From Coffea arabica (Eukaryota > Streptophyta > Magnoliopsida > Gentianales > Rubiaceae), in assembly GCF_036785885.1 (NCBI RefSeq), contig NC_092317.1:3474501-3538500 (forward strand): a DNA stretch of 64,000 nucleotides, given 5' to 3'. Of this stretch, positions 11,862-23,400 are shown in pieces. The notes under the pieces are model-generated. The model was not told the DNA's origin. It searched no databases and saw nothing but the letters and a program-made list of their open reading frames with translations. Numbering within the stretch: the stretch's first letter is position 1; each line of letters starts with the position of its first letter. Both the position numbers and the translations under genes were made by a program.

Positions 11862-12226
11862 GCAACTCTCACTCTAGCTTGTATAAAATCTTTTATAAAA
11901 TCATTGCAAAAAAATTTTTTTTATAAAATAGCTCCTCATAGCCAAATGTGTAATATCCTCGTGTTAAAAACATATCCAACAAACTAAAACCTTTAGTATA
12001 TATGACGTGTCAAATTGGGCCAATAATGTGTAAAAGTACTAGCTTTATTTGTAAGTTACGAACCACTCAACTGACTCAAGAGGGCAACAACCAAATAATT
12101 TTTTTTTTTAAGGAAAGCAACAACCTAAATTTCACTTGACTTGTGATATTAAGAGTTTTTTTTTTTTTTTTTTTTTTGGTTGGGATGGGGGGAAAGGAGC
12201 TACACTTTGCAGTTTTGGAAAGGACA

Positions 12227-12718
12227 GTTTGAGCCTTGAACTTTTTTTTTGTCAAAGTCAGTTAAGACTTCTGATAAATTTACAACCCTTAATCCACAAG
12301 AAACCACAAAAGCCGGTAACTCTTGAGGTTCCTGAGGAGACTTTTAAATCTACCCCAAATCCCCCCAACCCTGATGTGGGAACTAACCTATGCAAGGAAC
12401 CTGCTGCTAAGTCCTAAAGAGACCCCAATTACCCCGAAAAGGCTAGTGTCTTTTTTGTCAAAGCCAGTTAAGACTTTTGATAAATTTACAACCCTTAATC
12501 CACAGGAAACCACAAAAGCCGGCAACTCTTGAGGTTCCTGAGAAGACTTATAAATCTACCCCAAATCCCCCCCAACCCCGATGTGGGAACTAACCTATGC
12601 AGGAACCTGCTGCTAAATCCTAAAGAGGCCCCGGAAAGGCTAGTGTCTTTTTTGTCAAAGCCAGTTAAGACTTTTGATAAATTTACAACCCTTAATCCAC
12701 AGTTTGAGCCTTGAACTT
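12227..12718. repeat. Tandem array of a roughly 206-bp unit, about 2.2 copies
   Basis: The phrase GTCAAAG.CAGTTAAGACTT recurs at 12251, 12457 and 12654 (spacing 206 and 197). Units are over 90 percent alike. The shorter second interval is mostly explained by loss of a segment around 12427-12436 (AATTACCCCG). The array is bracketed by direct repeats of ACAGTTTGAGCCTTGAACTT (about 12225-12244 and 12700-12718). Frames inside are fortuitous and carry no recognised domain. Confidence 0.85.
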
Positions 12719-14769
12719 GAGCATACTTAAGTTGAAGTAATGAATGCCTAATAAGTAGTAAGTAGTAGGAGGGCTATGATGTTTGACGTTTGGGTCCAGG
12801 CGTCTAAATATAGTTGGGCCAAAATTTTGGACCTGGGCTGAAAGACGTTACTACAAATGGTTGGGGCATGTTTTTAAAATCGGACGTAGAGTTTTGATGC
12901 GTCACTGTTGAATCTAAAGAGAAATGGCTTTCACTGGGCTTGCTTGGGAGGTGTGGGAACAAGGCCCATGCACACGTAATCTAAATACCACTGTACCTGA
13001 TGCGTCAGACTTATTATCCGAGAATTATTCGTGCCTTGATAATTTTTGATTGGTTGATGTCTTTTTCGGCTCGAGTTGTAATTTTGGACTTTCTATCCAT
13101 CAAGTAAATGCATCATCAAAGTCATGAAGATATTACTATAAGGATGTGACGATTATTTAGCCCCCCCAGGGGACCCCCCCAATCCCCACTTGGCCCAATC
13201 CCCTCTCTTTCATAGTACAATAATTTCCTCAGGAATATCATCAAAATTTGCAGTTTATCCTATTCAATCATAAATGATAATGTGAGCGTAGAATATTACA
13301 TATTGTGTTTTGGGTACAAAACAATGCACATAAAGCCAACAAGTACATAACCAATTCAAATGGGCAAGAGCTAGCCATCAGAAAAAGGTTTTATTTAAGT
13401 CCCTTCTTGGCTTTTGGTGCAAGTCAAGAATCAAAATCTCCTATTTACATTTTCGTCCAAACTTTCCTGAAAATTCCAACAGCAAGTTCATAGCTGTTTG
13501 ATCCGATGGTTGTTCAGTTCCTTTTGAATTCTTTCATCGACACTCTTTTGAAGTCACCCGTTTTTTTAGTAGAGAGTATGAGTAAAAATAAAATAAAGAA
13601 TATCACGTCGGGAAAAAAATAAAGAAAGCCAACAAGTACATTAACAAAAAAACAAACTCAATCTTGATATTTTCCTTGTTAGGTTTTGAATTTCGTGGCC
13701 AGTAATTTGTTTCACCAACCATACGCACCCCTCAATTGCAATGAACAACTGGATAAGTTTAAGCCGGCTGAGCGTAGTTTTGTACTTAAAAGGTGTCTCG
13801 TTTTTTCTTTGACATTTTCAATGTTCAAATGCCATGTAGCGTCAGCAGATTCAGCACGCCTCAATTTCTTTTTATCCAAAAAGTAACTATCCATCCGGAA
13901 GTGGATTAAGACTAATCTAGGTGCGCGCCGCTGTGCAGTTCTAGCATATTAATTAATGAGTTTTTTTAGCAAGTAAAAAATAGCTCCGAGTTGATTTTTG
14001 ATGTTTCATGGCATTTGGGATGGAGTCATTTATTCCTCAGTTTGATGTACACAAACTAATTATTTCTTCCACAACTCTTTTTTTTTTTTTTTTTTGTGGG
14101 GTGGGTAATCTTATCAAAAGACAATGGATGGCCCTCATTTGTAAGCCTATAAAATGACAAAATAGTACACCAATTATATAAGGTACGTTTAGTGTACGAG
14201 TTTGACGTGCCTAGTAATGAATCATTCATTTTTTTAAAAAAAAAAAAAAAAAGTTTTTTCATCAGCATGAATCATATATTCATTGTTGAAGTCCTTGAAG
14301 TTAAAAGTAGAATTTTACACGCCAACAATTTACCTTGTACAAATTTAAGGCAAATTCTAAATGTCAAGTTTTTGTAATGTTTTAAACATTTCATTTTTGT
14401 GTCTTCTTCCTTCTTGCCTATCATTAATTTGGGCGAGGCGCTCAAGTATGGATAATGCTTGTTTATTTTACACAACACAACATGGACAGGTGTGCTTGTC
14501 TGATGTTGTTGTCTTTGTGGCAATTCATTTGAAACCCCAAAAAAAAAAAAAAATGCATTTAAGTTGAAGATTATTCGACTCTTTTTTTAATTGGTATTTA
14601 TGCAATATTTTTGTAATCTAATGATGATTGATAAACAAATATTATTATTAGTTTTCTTTGAGTATTCACCCTTCAAAAGAAAAGCTTATTCTAAACTTGT
14701 TACGAAGGAGATAACCATCATCTTTCCGTAAGAAGGATTGTTCATTCATCTGTAAAAATATAATTCTTA

Positions 14770-14935
14770 AGGTTGGAAGGAATTTTGCTAGACGGTAAAT
14801 TATTTGAGATAATTCTGTGAAAAAATATTGTCGCATTTTTTTTTTACTTTGATATATGTAAAATAAAAAGGTGATTGAAAAATAAAAATACGTAAATAAG
14901 ATGAAAATAATATGTAATTCGACCATTCAGATAGA
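14770..14935. mobile_element. Degenerate MITE of the GGTGATT-core family
   Basis: Contains the shared core (TTTGATATATGTAAAATAAA followed by AAGGTGATTG) found in the better-preserved elements at 11462-11630 and 15047-15192. Terminal repeats are eroded. Confidence 0.4.
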
Positions 14936-15046
14936 GAATTCCATTCCCTAGAAGCAGTGTTACTACTAGTATTACTTAATTTAGTAGAGTCGTCAAATGA
15001 TGATAACGCTGTGATGATCAAGGATCATGGTAATGATTAAAACTTA

Positions 15047-15192
15047 GGTTGTGTTTGGATTGCATTTTTCGTGATTTTTCATGGAAAAATTACTGTAGCG
15101 ATTTGATATATGTGAGGGAAAAAGGTAATAGGAAAATGTGATCACGAAAAACGACATAATTTTTCGACAGAAACCGGCAATCCAAACAAGGC
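15047..15192. mobile_element. MITE, about 146 bp, TTGTGTTTGGATTGC termini
   Basis: Ends GGTTGTGTTTGGATTGC and GCAATCCAAACAAGG form terminal inverted repeats. An almost identical copy in opposite orientation is at 44206-44350 and matches over the full length with roughly one mismatch per ten bases or fewer. Non-coding. Confidence 0.85.
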
Positions 15193-15980
15193 CTTAATTA
15201 AACACCATTTAACAAATTACCAAGAAACATTGCGTAAACAATCTTCCACAAGTGGACCCAAATATCCGAGCCCGAAAGGATAAAGCAGGCCGGAAACAAA
15301 GAAAGAAAGAAAGAACGAGGGAAACAAAAATCCCTATACCTCAAATGGGACCCACCCAAAACCCCCCCGCCCCCTTCGGCACCACGTCCCAAAGTCTTAT
15401 CTAATCACCCCAAGTGACTAAATCTAAATTTGTACCTCAAAGCTTTTCTTGTTTTCTATTTTGCACCTTAATCATTTATGTTAAATGCAAATTTTTGTAT
15501 TTGTCCTATTTGAGTTCCCTGGCATCTTTTTATTTTGAAACTTTCCCAGAGCCGTACTCTCACACTTTGGGGAGCCAAGAGGGTTTGAAATTGACTCACT
15601 CGACTCTCTAATAATTAGTTTAATGTTCGATAGTTTTGATAAAAAAAAAATATATATATTATTAGTTTACATGAATTTATTAGGAGAACTTGTTATAAGT
15701 ATGAACACAAATTGAGGACTTCTATGTGGGTTATTGTCACGGGCGTTACATGTTTGCCGTCTCATTAACATAACGCTACCAGTAATTCAACCAAATTAAA
15801 ATGTTGATCAAATTTAGGGGCGCAAAGTATATGAAAGAAAAGTTTAGGGTATAAAGTCTAAATGAAAAAAATAAGGGGACAAAGTTGGAAAAAGCCTCAC
15901 CCGTAATCACCTAACTCCAAACCTCAGCCTTACCACGTGGCGCCAAAGCTGAGGCTCGGCTTCAGCACTACCCTTGTACG

Positions 15981-16006
15981 CTTCTTCTTCTTCTTCTTCT
16001 TCTTCT
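15981..16006. repeat. (CTT)n microsatellite in the probable LRR-gene leader
   Basis: Eight to nine uninterrupted CTT units. CT-rich trinucleotide tracts are common in plant 5' leaders near transcription starts, so it may mark the start of the LRR-gene transcript. Further triplet tracts (CAT at about 16150, GTT at about 16262) follow. Confidence 0.7.
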
Positions 16007-17392
16007 GCTCTCTGGCCTCTGCCACTTTCATCATCATATTTCTTCACACACTCACGCACTATCAGCAAAGACAACACACTCGTACAGAACAAATATAATC
16101 ACAAATTACTTTGTCTTTTTTGTTTTTCCTGGCTCGTGATTTGGAGTGATCATCATCATCATCATTCATATGATTAACACGAGGTTTAGCTTTAATCCCT
16201 GTTCTCTGTCTCGACGGTCATTAAAAAAAAAGATATTTTTATGAGTTGATCGTGTTCGTTTGTTGTTGTTGTTGTTGTTCTTGTTGTTGCTTTTTTTAAA
16301 TTTTTTTTTCCTTAATTATGCAAATTGTTTAAGAGAGATTGCTTAAAGTTTTGGACTTTATTCTCATGCTATACTGTACTCGAAGACTGAAGTGTTTAAC
16401 TGTTTCAGGGGAGTTTAGTAGTTGGATTGTAATCATGGGCATGTGTTGATTTCAAAAGCTTTGCCTTTTGGGTTTAATTCCTCGAAAAAAAATATGAAAA
16501 TTCTGTGTCTTGAATTCTAGTTTGCTCCTTTTAATCTTTTTCGAATTTTTTACTTTTTATTTTTAAAAATTTTGAGGTTTCAACACTCAGGAGAAGTCTA
16601 TATATTTGTCTTAGTGGGGCAGGAGCCAGGAGGGGTGCAGAATGGAGAGGAAAGGGTAAAGTCGGCTTCTTTGGCGGTGATTTTATTAGGGGTAGAAAAT
16701 ATATAGTATGTTATGAGAGTTATAATGGGTGCTTAGCTAGCTCTCAACTATCCTTTCGCCTTACCTGCTAGATTTTTAGCAGAATTAATTAATTGTGAAG
16801 AAAAATTGAAGTTTTGTAACTTAAACTGGAAGCACCCTTATGGAAATTGTCTGCTACTCTTGCATTTGAGCAAAATATAAGTGTTTCTTATATTTAAGTA
16901 AGTTTCTTTGTGTTTATGAACAGGAATTCCCTTTTGGTTTTATGGATATTTTAGTTGCGTGGTATTCGTGTGTTGTAGAATTGCGACCTTTTAATAGACA
17001 CTTACTCTTCTGGATGCTCGTAGACTCTTGAACTGTGACTTTAAAGCTCCAACAGATGAGCAGAGAGGCAGAATTTGATTAGTTAACTCTTTAACCAAAA
17101 AAAGATTTGAGCATCATCAGTGGAAATGCTTCTTTCATACAGTAGCCTGGTCGATACAGCTCCCTGCTTCAAGAAATTTATGTCATTATAGTGGTCTAAT
17201 CTCATTGTTCTTCTATTGTTCAATATGGATATCTAATAGTATGTCAAAATGGAAACTGAGGCAAGATATATTTCCATGCTTTTAAAGTAAATGTTTGCTT
17301 TTTTTATTGTTTTTTTTTTTGGGGATGTGTTTGTCTCTCTGTGCCCAGCATCCTCGTTTAAGCATGTTTTTCTTCTGTTTTGTCCTGCAGGG

Positions 17393-17441
17393 ATGCAGTA
17401 CTAGAATGCATTCCCAACAAGTTGGCCATTATATGAGTTAA
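17393..17441 (+). promoter_or_regulatory. Two upstream ORFs in the LRR-gene 5' leader
   Basis: Immediately after a plausible acceptor (TCCTGCAG, ending 17390) lie ATG CAG TAC TAG (17393-17404) and a 12-codon frame including stop from 17406 to 17441. The main start is 53 bases further on. If this exon is in the mature leader, both would have to be bypassed or reinitiated. The leader structure itself is inferred. Confidence 0.4.
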
Positions 17442-17493
17442 TTTTTGCTTATATGCTGGCACACTGGCATTAAAGATTATAAGATATTTATAA

Positions 17494-20400
17494 ATGGGAG
17501 GAGCTTGTTCCAGAAAACGAGACCAGCAGGTTGATGAGGACAACATACACAGAGGATTTTCTGGGAGATACTGCAAAAGTGGAAGTTCAAAATGGCTTGG
17601 ATCCTCATTTTCGCGATCTTTGTCAGATGTTAAACAGGGGATAGGGAAAAGCCCATCTCTCATGGAGTTGTGTACTTACAAAATTTGTGAAGTATGTATT
17701 TTTATTAATAAGCTTTTATTGCGGAAAATCTTGAACATATGTTATCGAAGGGATTGATTATTCTGCTTTGTGCTATTACAGGCCATCCATAACTACGGTT
17801 CCTTCTCTATGTTGCCAAGGGATGTAAGTCAACAGATATTTGATGAGTTGGTCTATTCACAACGTTTAAATGATGTCATTCTTCAAGCTTTTCGAGATTG
17901 TGCTCTTCAGGTAGTTGAACTTCCATTTGTTGAAGTGGGAATTGCTGCAATGATTTTTGTTTTTTGGGTATTAGGCAGTTTGGCAGACTTGAGAGCATCT
18001 ATATTGTACTTGGCAGGATTTGAATTTGGGGGAATACCCAGGATTCAATGACAGTTGGATGGACATGATTGCTTCACAGGGTTCATCTTTACTTTCTGTG
18101 GATTTCAGTGGTTCAGATGTTACTGATGCTGGCTTGAGCCACCTCAAAGACTGCACAGGCCTTCAAGCGTTGAATTTTAATTATTGTGATAAGATTTCAG
18201 ACAATGGGATGGCACATATCTCTGGTGTGGTTTCCTTCCTAGCCTTGGGTTATTTGTCACATCTTCATTGATCTGTTAAGAAATACTCCCATGATGCACC
18301 TCCTTTTCCCCCTGCCCAGTGAATGTAGATGAAATTGGCTAGCTTCTTTTCTGTGCATCAGTGTGCACATACAGGCACATTTAATTTTCTTGGTCTAGAG
18401 GCTTAGCATGGAGTTGATTCTAAGGTTTTAAATGCTCAGTAAAAAATTATGGGAATTGTGCTTATGGAGTACTAAGTAGGGAAATCGGTCTAATTCTTAC
18501 AGTCCATAGGTGCCTGAATGTTACTTATTTCTCTGAATGATTTGTTGTTCTTAGAATACTTTTACCTGACTTCTAATGGAGTGTACATTGCTTAATGCCG
18601 AACTGGGTAAAGCAGCTGTAGCTCTGAATTTCTCTTATCAGCAATCATTTTCTTCGTTTTATGCATTAACAGAACATATAATCTCTCAGGATTATATCTT
18701 GGTCCCCGAGTGATTAATCTATGTGCTTTTGGTTCAAATTATCAGGTCTTTCAAACATGACGACCCTGAGTTTCAGGAGAAACAACATGATTACAGCTCA
18801 AGGAATGAGTGCCTTATCTGGTTTGGTTAACCTAGTGAAGTTGGACCTTGAAAGATGCCCAAAGATCCATGGAGGTCTTGTTCATCTTAAAGGTTTGTTC
18901 CTTGTTTTGCTTTGATTAGAGAACTAATCTGCTGCACTTAGATTGAATTCTGATAAGGACAGCTTGTATGTTTCTTAGATTTAGAATAAAAGGTTTCAAC
19001 CCTATGATTCAATATGGGGCTTGTCTTCTTTGTGCACCATTTCTATTGCTGGATAAGCTAGCAGATTTTTTGATGTGACAATAAGTATTTGCCAACTTCT
19101 GGGTTGAGAAAAGGCATTCATAGTGCTTTTCTTTTTGTTTTATAGAAAAGATCACTTGTTGAAGGCATGTGCAAAGACCTTGGTTTTAGGCAATGATTAT
19201 CTAGGGTATTATCTGGGTTTCTCTCTTCCTTCCCTCTCAATAGTACATCTTACATTCCATTTTGCTCAGTATATATGGTACACTCTTAAGTTTTATGTTT
19301 CCAACAATTTTTCTCAGCAGAATAAAGTCACTACCTAGGTGAGGGTCCTTCGTGCAGACTGTATAAAGGAAAACCATTTTGAGAACCTGATGTTGTGCTT
19401 TATGGGCTAGTTTTTAAAATAATTGTGTGAAGAAGAAAGAACTATGGCATCACCGAGAGTCAGATGTATCGTTCAATCCATCTTTTTATGTTGGATAGAA
19501 CTAAAATTTTAGTGAAGGGATTCTCCTTGTAGAAGTATCTCTGCCATCCTTGAAGGACATTAGCCATTAATGTTTCACCTTGAATTGAAAAAGTTGCTAC
19601 GTTTTTATGCACTGGTATTTGTATAATAAAGCTTCTTGTGAGCTTCTTGATTGATAAACTTTAGAAATCCTTAAAATGTTTTATTTTTAAAGGAAATACA
19701 TAAGCATAATAATTAAATTAGGTGTTCTTGGTTTTGTTTCATCAGCTCTGGAGGGGTAAACTTTGCCATGCTAGAATAGTTGTAATCAGCAGAGGGAGAC
19801 AAATATGTGTGCTTGCACAACGAGGTTGGTTTTGGTTCTACTTCTATTGGATAAGAACTTATCACCAGTAGACAAATATCATCTCAAAAGTACCTATTTT
19901 ATGTTAATAGTAATCTTGGAGCTATTACTGCTTCCAGAGATTTGATTGTTTTTCCCACCTAAAACGTTGCTCCTTATACTAGACTATGGTTCTATCAAAA
20001 GAACTTATTTCATGGTTGAGGATCTTGGGGCTATTGATTTCCCCGAACATGACTGTTCCATCCCTCTAGAACCTTGTCCGTTTATTTTGTATGCTATGAT
20101 CTTGGAAATTGGAAAAGAGCTTCCTTGAATTGGAAAAGACCTTTAGGTACCTTTACATGAGAACTGTGTATACTAGGTTTGCCATTTTGGGTTCTGAGAG
20201 TGACTTGGTAATGCATCACCAAAAAGGGCCCACACTGTGTGCCACTGTGTGCATGTGTCGTAACAGTGACTTAAGATTGATGGATAATGCAGAAATTTGG
20301 ATGTTAACTGGGTAGGCCCCTGGAGAAGAATGTTAGTTCTTACTCATGCCTATTCGCTCTCAAAGGGAGACAGCATCAGATATTTGATGAATCTGATCTC

Positions 20401-23400
20401 ATCTCCATGTCTTTCTTTTTTTCCTGAAAATGTAGGACAAAGGATGTTTTCTAAAGCTGTGAATGGGAGATTACTAATTTATTAAAGGTTTTATAATTTT
20501 CATCCTCTCCTGTAGTTTTTCTCGACTTATTTAAGCACTTGAAAGCAGATGGGGTATAGTAACTCCTGCTGGGACAATTTGTCAGAATCATCCTTCTTCT
20601 AATTTATCTTAATATAAATAGGTTCTTATATTTATAGTGTTTTTGAGAATGGGCTAACGATGCTGAGACAACCTTAATTCACTCTTGGCAGGTTTAACCA
20701 AGCTTGAGTCTCTTAATATCAATTGTTGCAATTGTATTACAGATACTGACATGAAGCCTCTCCAAGGTAACTCTTATCCTGTAAAACCTCTGGATGAGTA
20801 GGAAATGAATGGGAATGGATGGTGACTCTTTACAGTGACTGAAAAAATTGCTGAAAAGATGCCAAGTAGTGCATGATATAATTTTCTGTTGTGCTAAGTA
20901 ACGTCTGATGTGATTTTTAATGGAGCTCTGATTTAGACTAGTTTACCTGATCAGTTGCAGTAGAAAGTGCTTTTGGTATGTGATCATATGTGCTAATCTC
21001 AAATCATTCTGGACTTTTTTTATTTCAGGACTTGCAAATTTGAAAGCTTTACAAATTTCATCCAGTAAAGTCACAGATCATGGTGTAAATTTTTTGAAAG
21101 GTACAGTGGTCTTGGTTTTTATCTTTCTTTAAGAACTTTAGATTTGTATAAATTTTTTGAAAGGTACAGTGGTCTTGGTTTTTATCTTTCTTTAAGAACT
21201 TTAGATTTGTATTACAGCTAGTGTATATTTATAGCTGTATTGCTTTGGCAGAAGTTTTATTTGTGCTTAAATTTCTTATCAAATTTGAGCAAACTTTATT
21301 CTTACCAATAATGATGTGAAACTCAAATGCTCCATATGTTTGTCTTAGATAGAGATATCAATATTGGCTGAGGTCTGCAGGTTTGTTCTTGAATGATTTC
21401 TCTAAAAACATTTCTTCCAGGAAGGGTGCAGGGAAGGAAGAACCTTGGATGGGAGCTTTCAGATTTGAAAATCCAGTCCAATTGAAAGACAAAAGATAAA
21501 AATCTTGTCCACTAGGCTGTATTTGATTCTATGTAAGAGAGTATCAAGACAGAACTAACTAAGTGTAGGATTTTGATTAGTGTCAAAAGGAGAAATTTGT
21601 TCAACATTATGGTGCCCAGGGGAACTCAAAGATGGGGTTTATGATGGCTTTTAAATAGTATAGAGGGATCTAATCCTGGGACACGCTTCGTAAAAATCAA
21701 CAACACGAGCCCCAGTGGGTTAAGCAGAACTGTCTTGGAAAGTTGTCGTTTATTGCTATCATGGCTCTTATGTGATTTTGGTCAGAAAATTGGATTTAGG
21801 ATCTCCATGTAATTGTTTTTTCCGGTCTTTTTTTAAAGAGTTTTTGCTATCCGTGAGGAGTATGTACGTTTTAGGCATTTCAGTGTAAGGCACTAGTTAA
21901 AAATATTTACTGAGGGTACAGTTCAGTTTGTAAAAGGTAATCTCTCAGGAAGATTTTCTTGTCAATCTGTCAACTGGTTTTTATTGACTTTCAATAAATT
22001 ATTTTTTTTATGGGGTACCCGTTTGGAAGCACGAGTCATCCACAGGACTCTTCAAGCATACATCTTTTAGCATGGTCCTTTCAGTAATGTATTTGTCATT
22101 CTGAATCATATTTGCACCAGATACCAAAGCCAGTTGCTATTTGAACTGCCTATCTTTCAGCTAATATTCATGCATTTGTACAATCTTCTTTGACTTCTGT
22201 TGAGATATCTGTTTGCATTGCAGCATTGCACAAGCTTGAATTGCTGAACATGGAGGGTTGCCCAGTTACTGCAGCATGCTTAGAGTCTCTTTCAGGTTCA
22301 TATTCTGCTTTGATTATCTGGAATTTATGTATGTTTTTTACTAACCCCTTTGATGCTCTTATTCACTAATCAGCAGGTCCTACTTTTTGAAGTTATACCA
22401 TCTTGAGTTGATCAGTTGAAATGTCTTTCCCATTTAATAGATTGTTTTTACTTGATTTCTGAAAGAATCTTTATGTATGTATGAATTGGTGATTTTCTGT
22501 ATTTGGGTAGATACTTCATTGTTGAGAACATTTGTTTTGTCATTTTGCCTCCTCCTGCTGAGTTTATGAAACTTGTTGGCATCAGATGAAGCATGTTGTT
22601 ATTGTCATTTGTGTTAAAATATCAATTCTTTGTTTGCTTGTTCATGCAGCCCTTGGTGCCCTCTTATATTTAAATTTAAGCAGATGTAATTTGGCTGATG
22701 ATGGATGTGACAAATTTTCAAGTGAGTTGAAACACTTCGATTGTTGACTCTTTTTTTTCCTCTTAAATCAAAGGATTTTATTGACTATGAAGTCTTATCA
22801 TGTGATGTTTTTAACATCTTCTTGAATTCTGTCTTTGTGATATTTAGGGCTGCAGGCTCTGAAAGTACTGAATTTAGGGTTCAATGAGATCTCGGATGCT
22901 ATCTTGGTATATTTAAAAGGTCTCCCCCCCCCCAGCTCTTTGACTTTTTGTCTTCGCTTCTTGCTTTTGGCATATTTTTAAATTTAGTGGGGCCTAAAGA
23001 TGAAAATATTTGGAAATATCATATATACTTATCCATAGTTTAAACAGGTTTAACAAATTTGGAGAGCTTGAACCTGGATTCTTGTAGTATTCGTGATGAA
23101 GGGCTGGTTAACTTGGCAGGTTAGTGTTGTATGTTGCAAGTTATTGTTACTCTTTGTTGGTCATTACTTGCTGCATGGTACCAAGATATCAGAAATAGGA
23201 AGATATGATTTTCATGCACCGGTATCATCTTGGTATCAGGATAATAGCAGATCGATTATGCAATGAACATAATGGTAACTGATGCATATCCCTGTTTGCA
23301 TGACATTTGGATCCTTGTTCCAAGCCATTGTTGTTGACCTAATTTAACGTGTCTAACCATCGTTATTTTTGTTTTTATTTTTTCCAATTATTTTCTATCT

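Larger units (their letters stand above)
10988..17493. other. Shared upstream region of the divergent CobW and LRR genes
   Basis: About 6.5 kb between two divergently transcribed genes. The ends should hold both promoters and 5' leaders. Inside lie nested MITEs (11448-11861), a 206-bp tandem array (12227-12718), homopolymer tracts (about 14080-14250 and others), MITE relics (14770-14935) and a 145-bp MITE (15047-15192). The LRR-gene leader probably begins near the CTT repeat at 15981 and continues after an intron whose acceptor (CTGCAG) lies at 17385-17390. No other gene is supported. Confidence 0.6.

Noticed and set aside
12136-12714. Three similar plus-strand ORFs (RFLRRLLNLPQIPP...)
   Set aside because: They are similar only because they lie in the copies of the 206-bp tandem repeat; frames are not kept between units.
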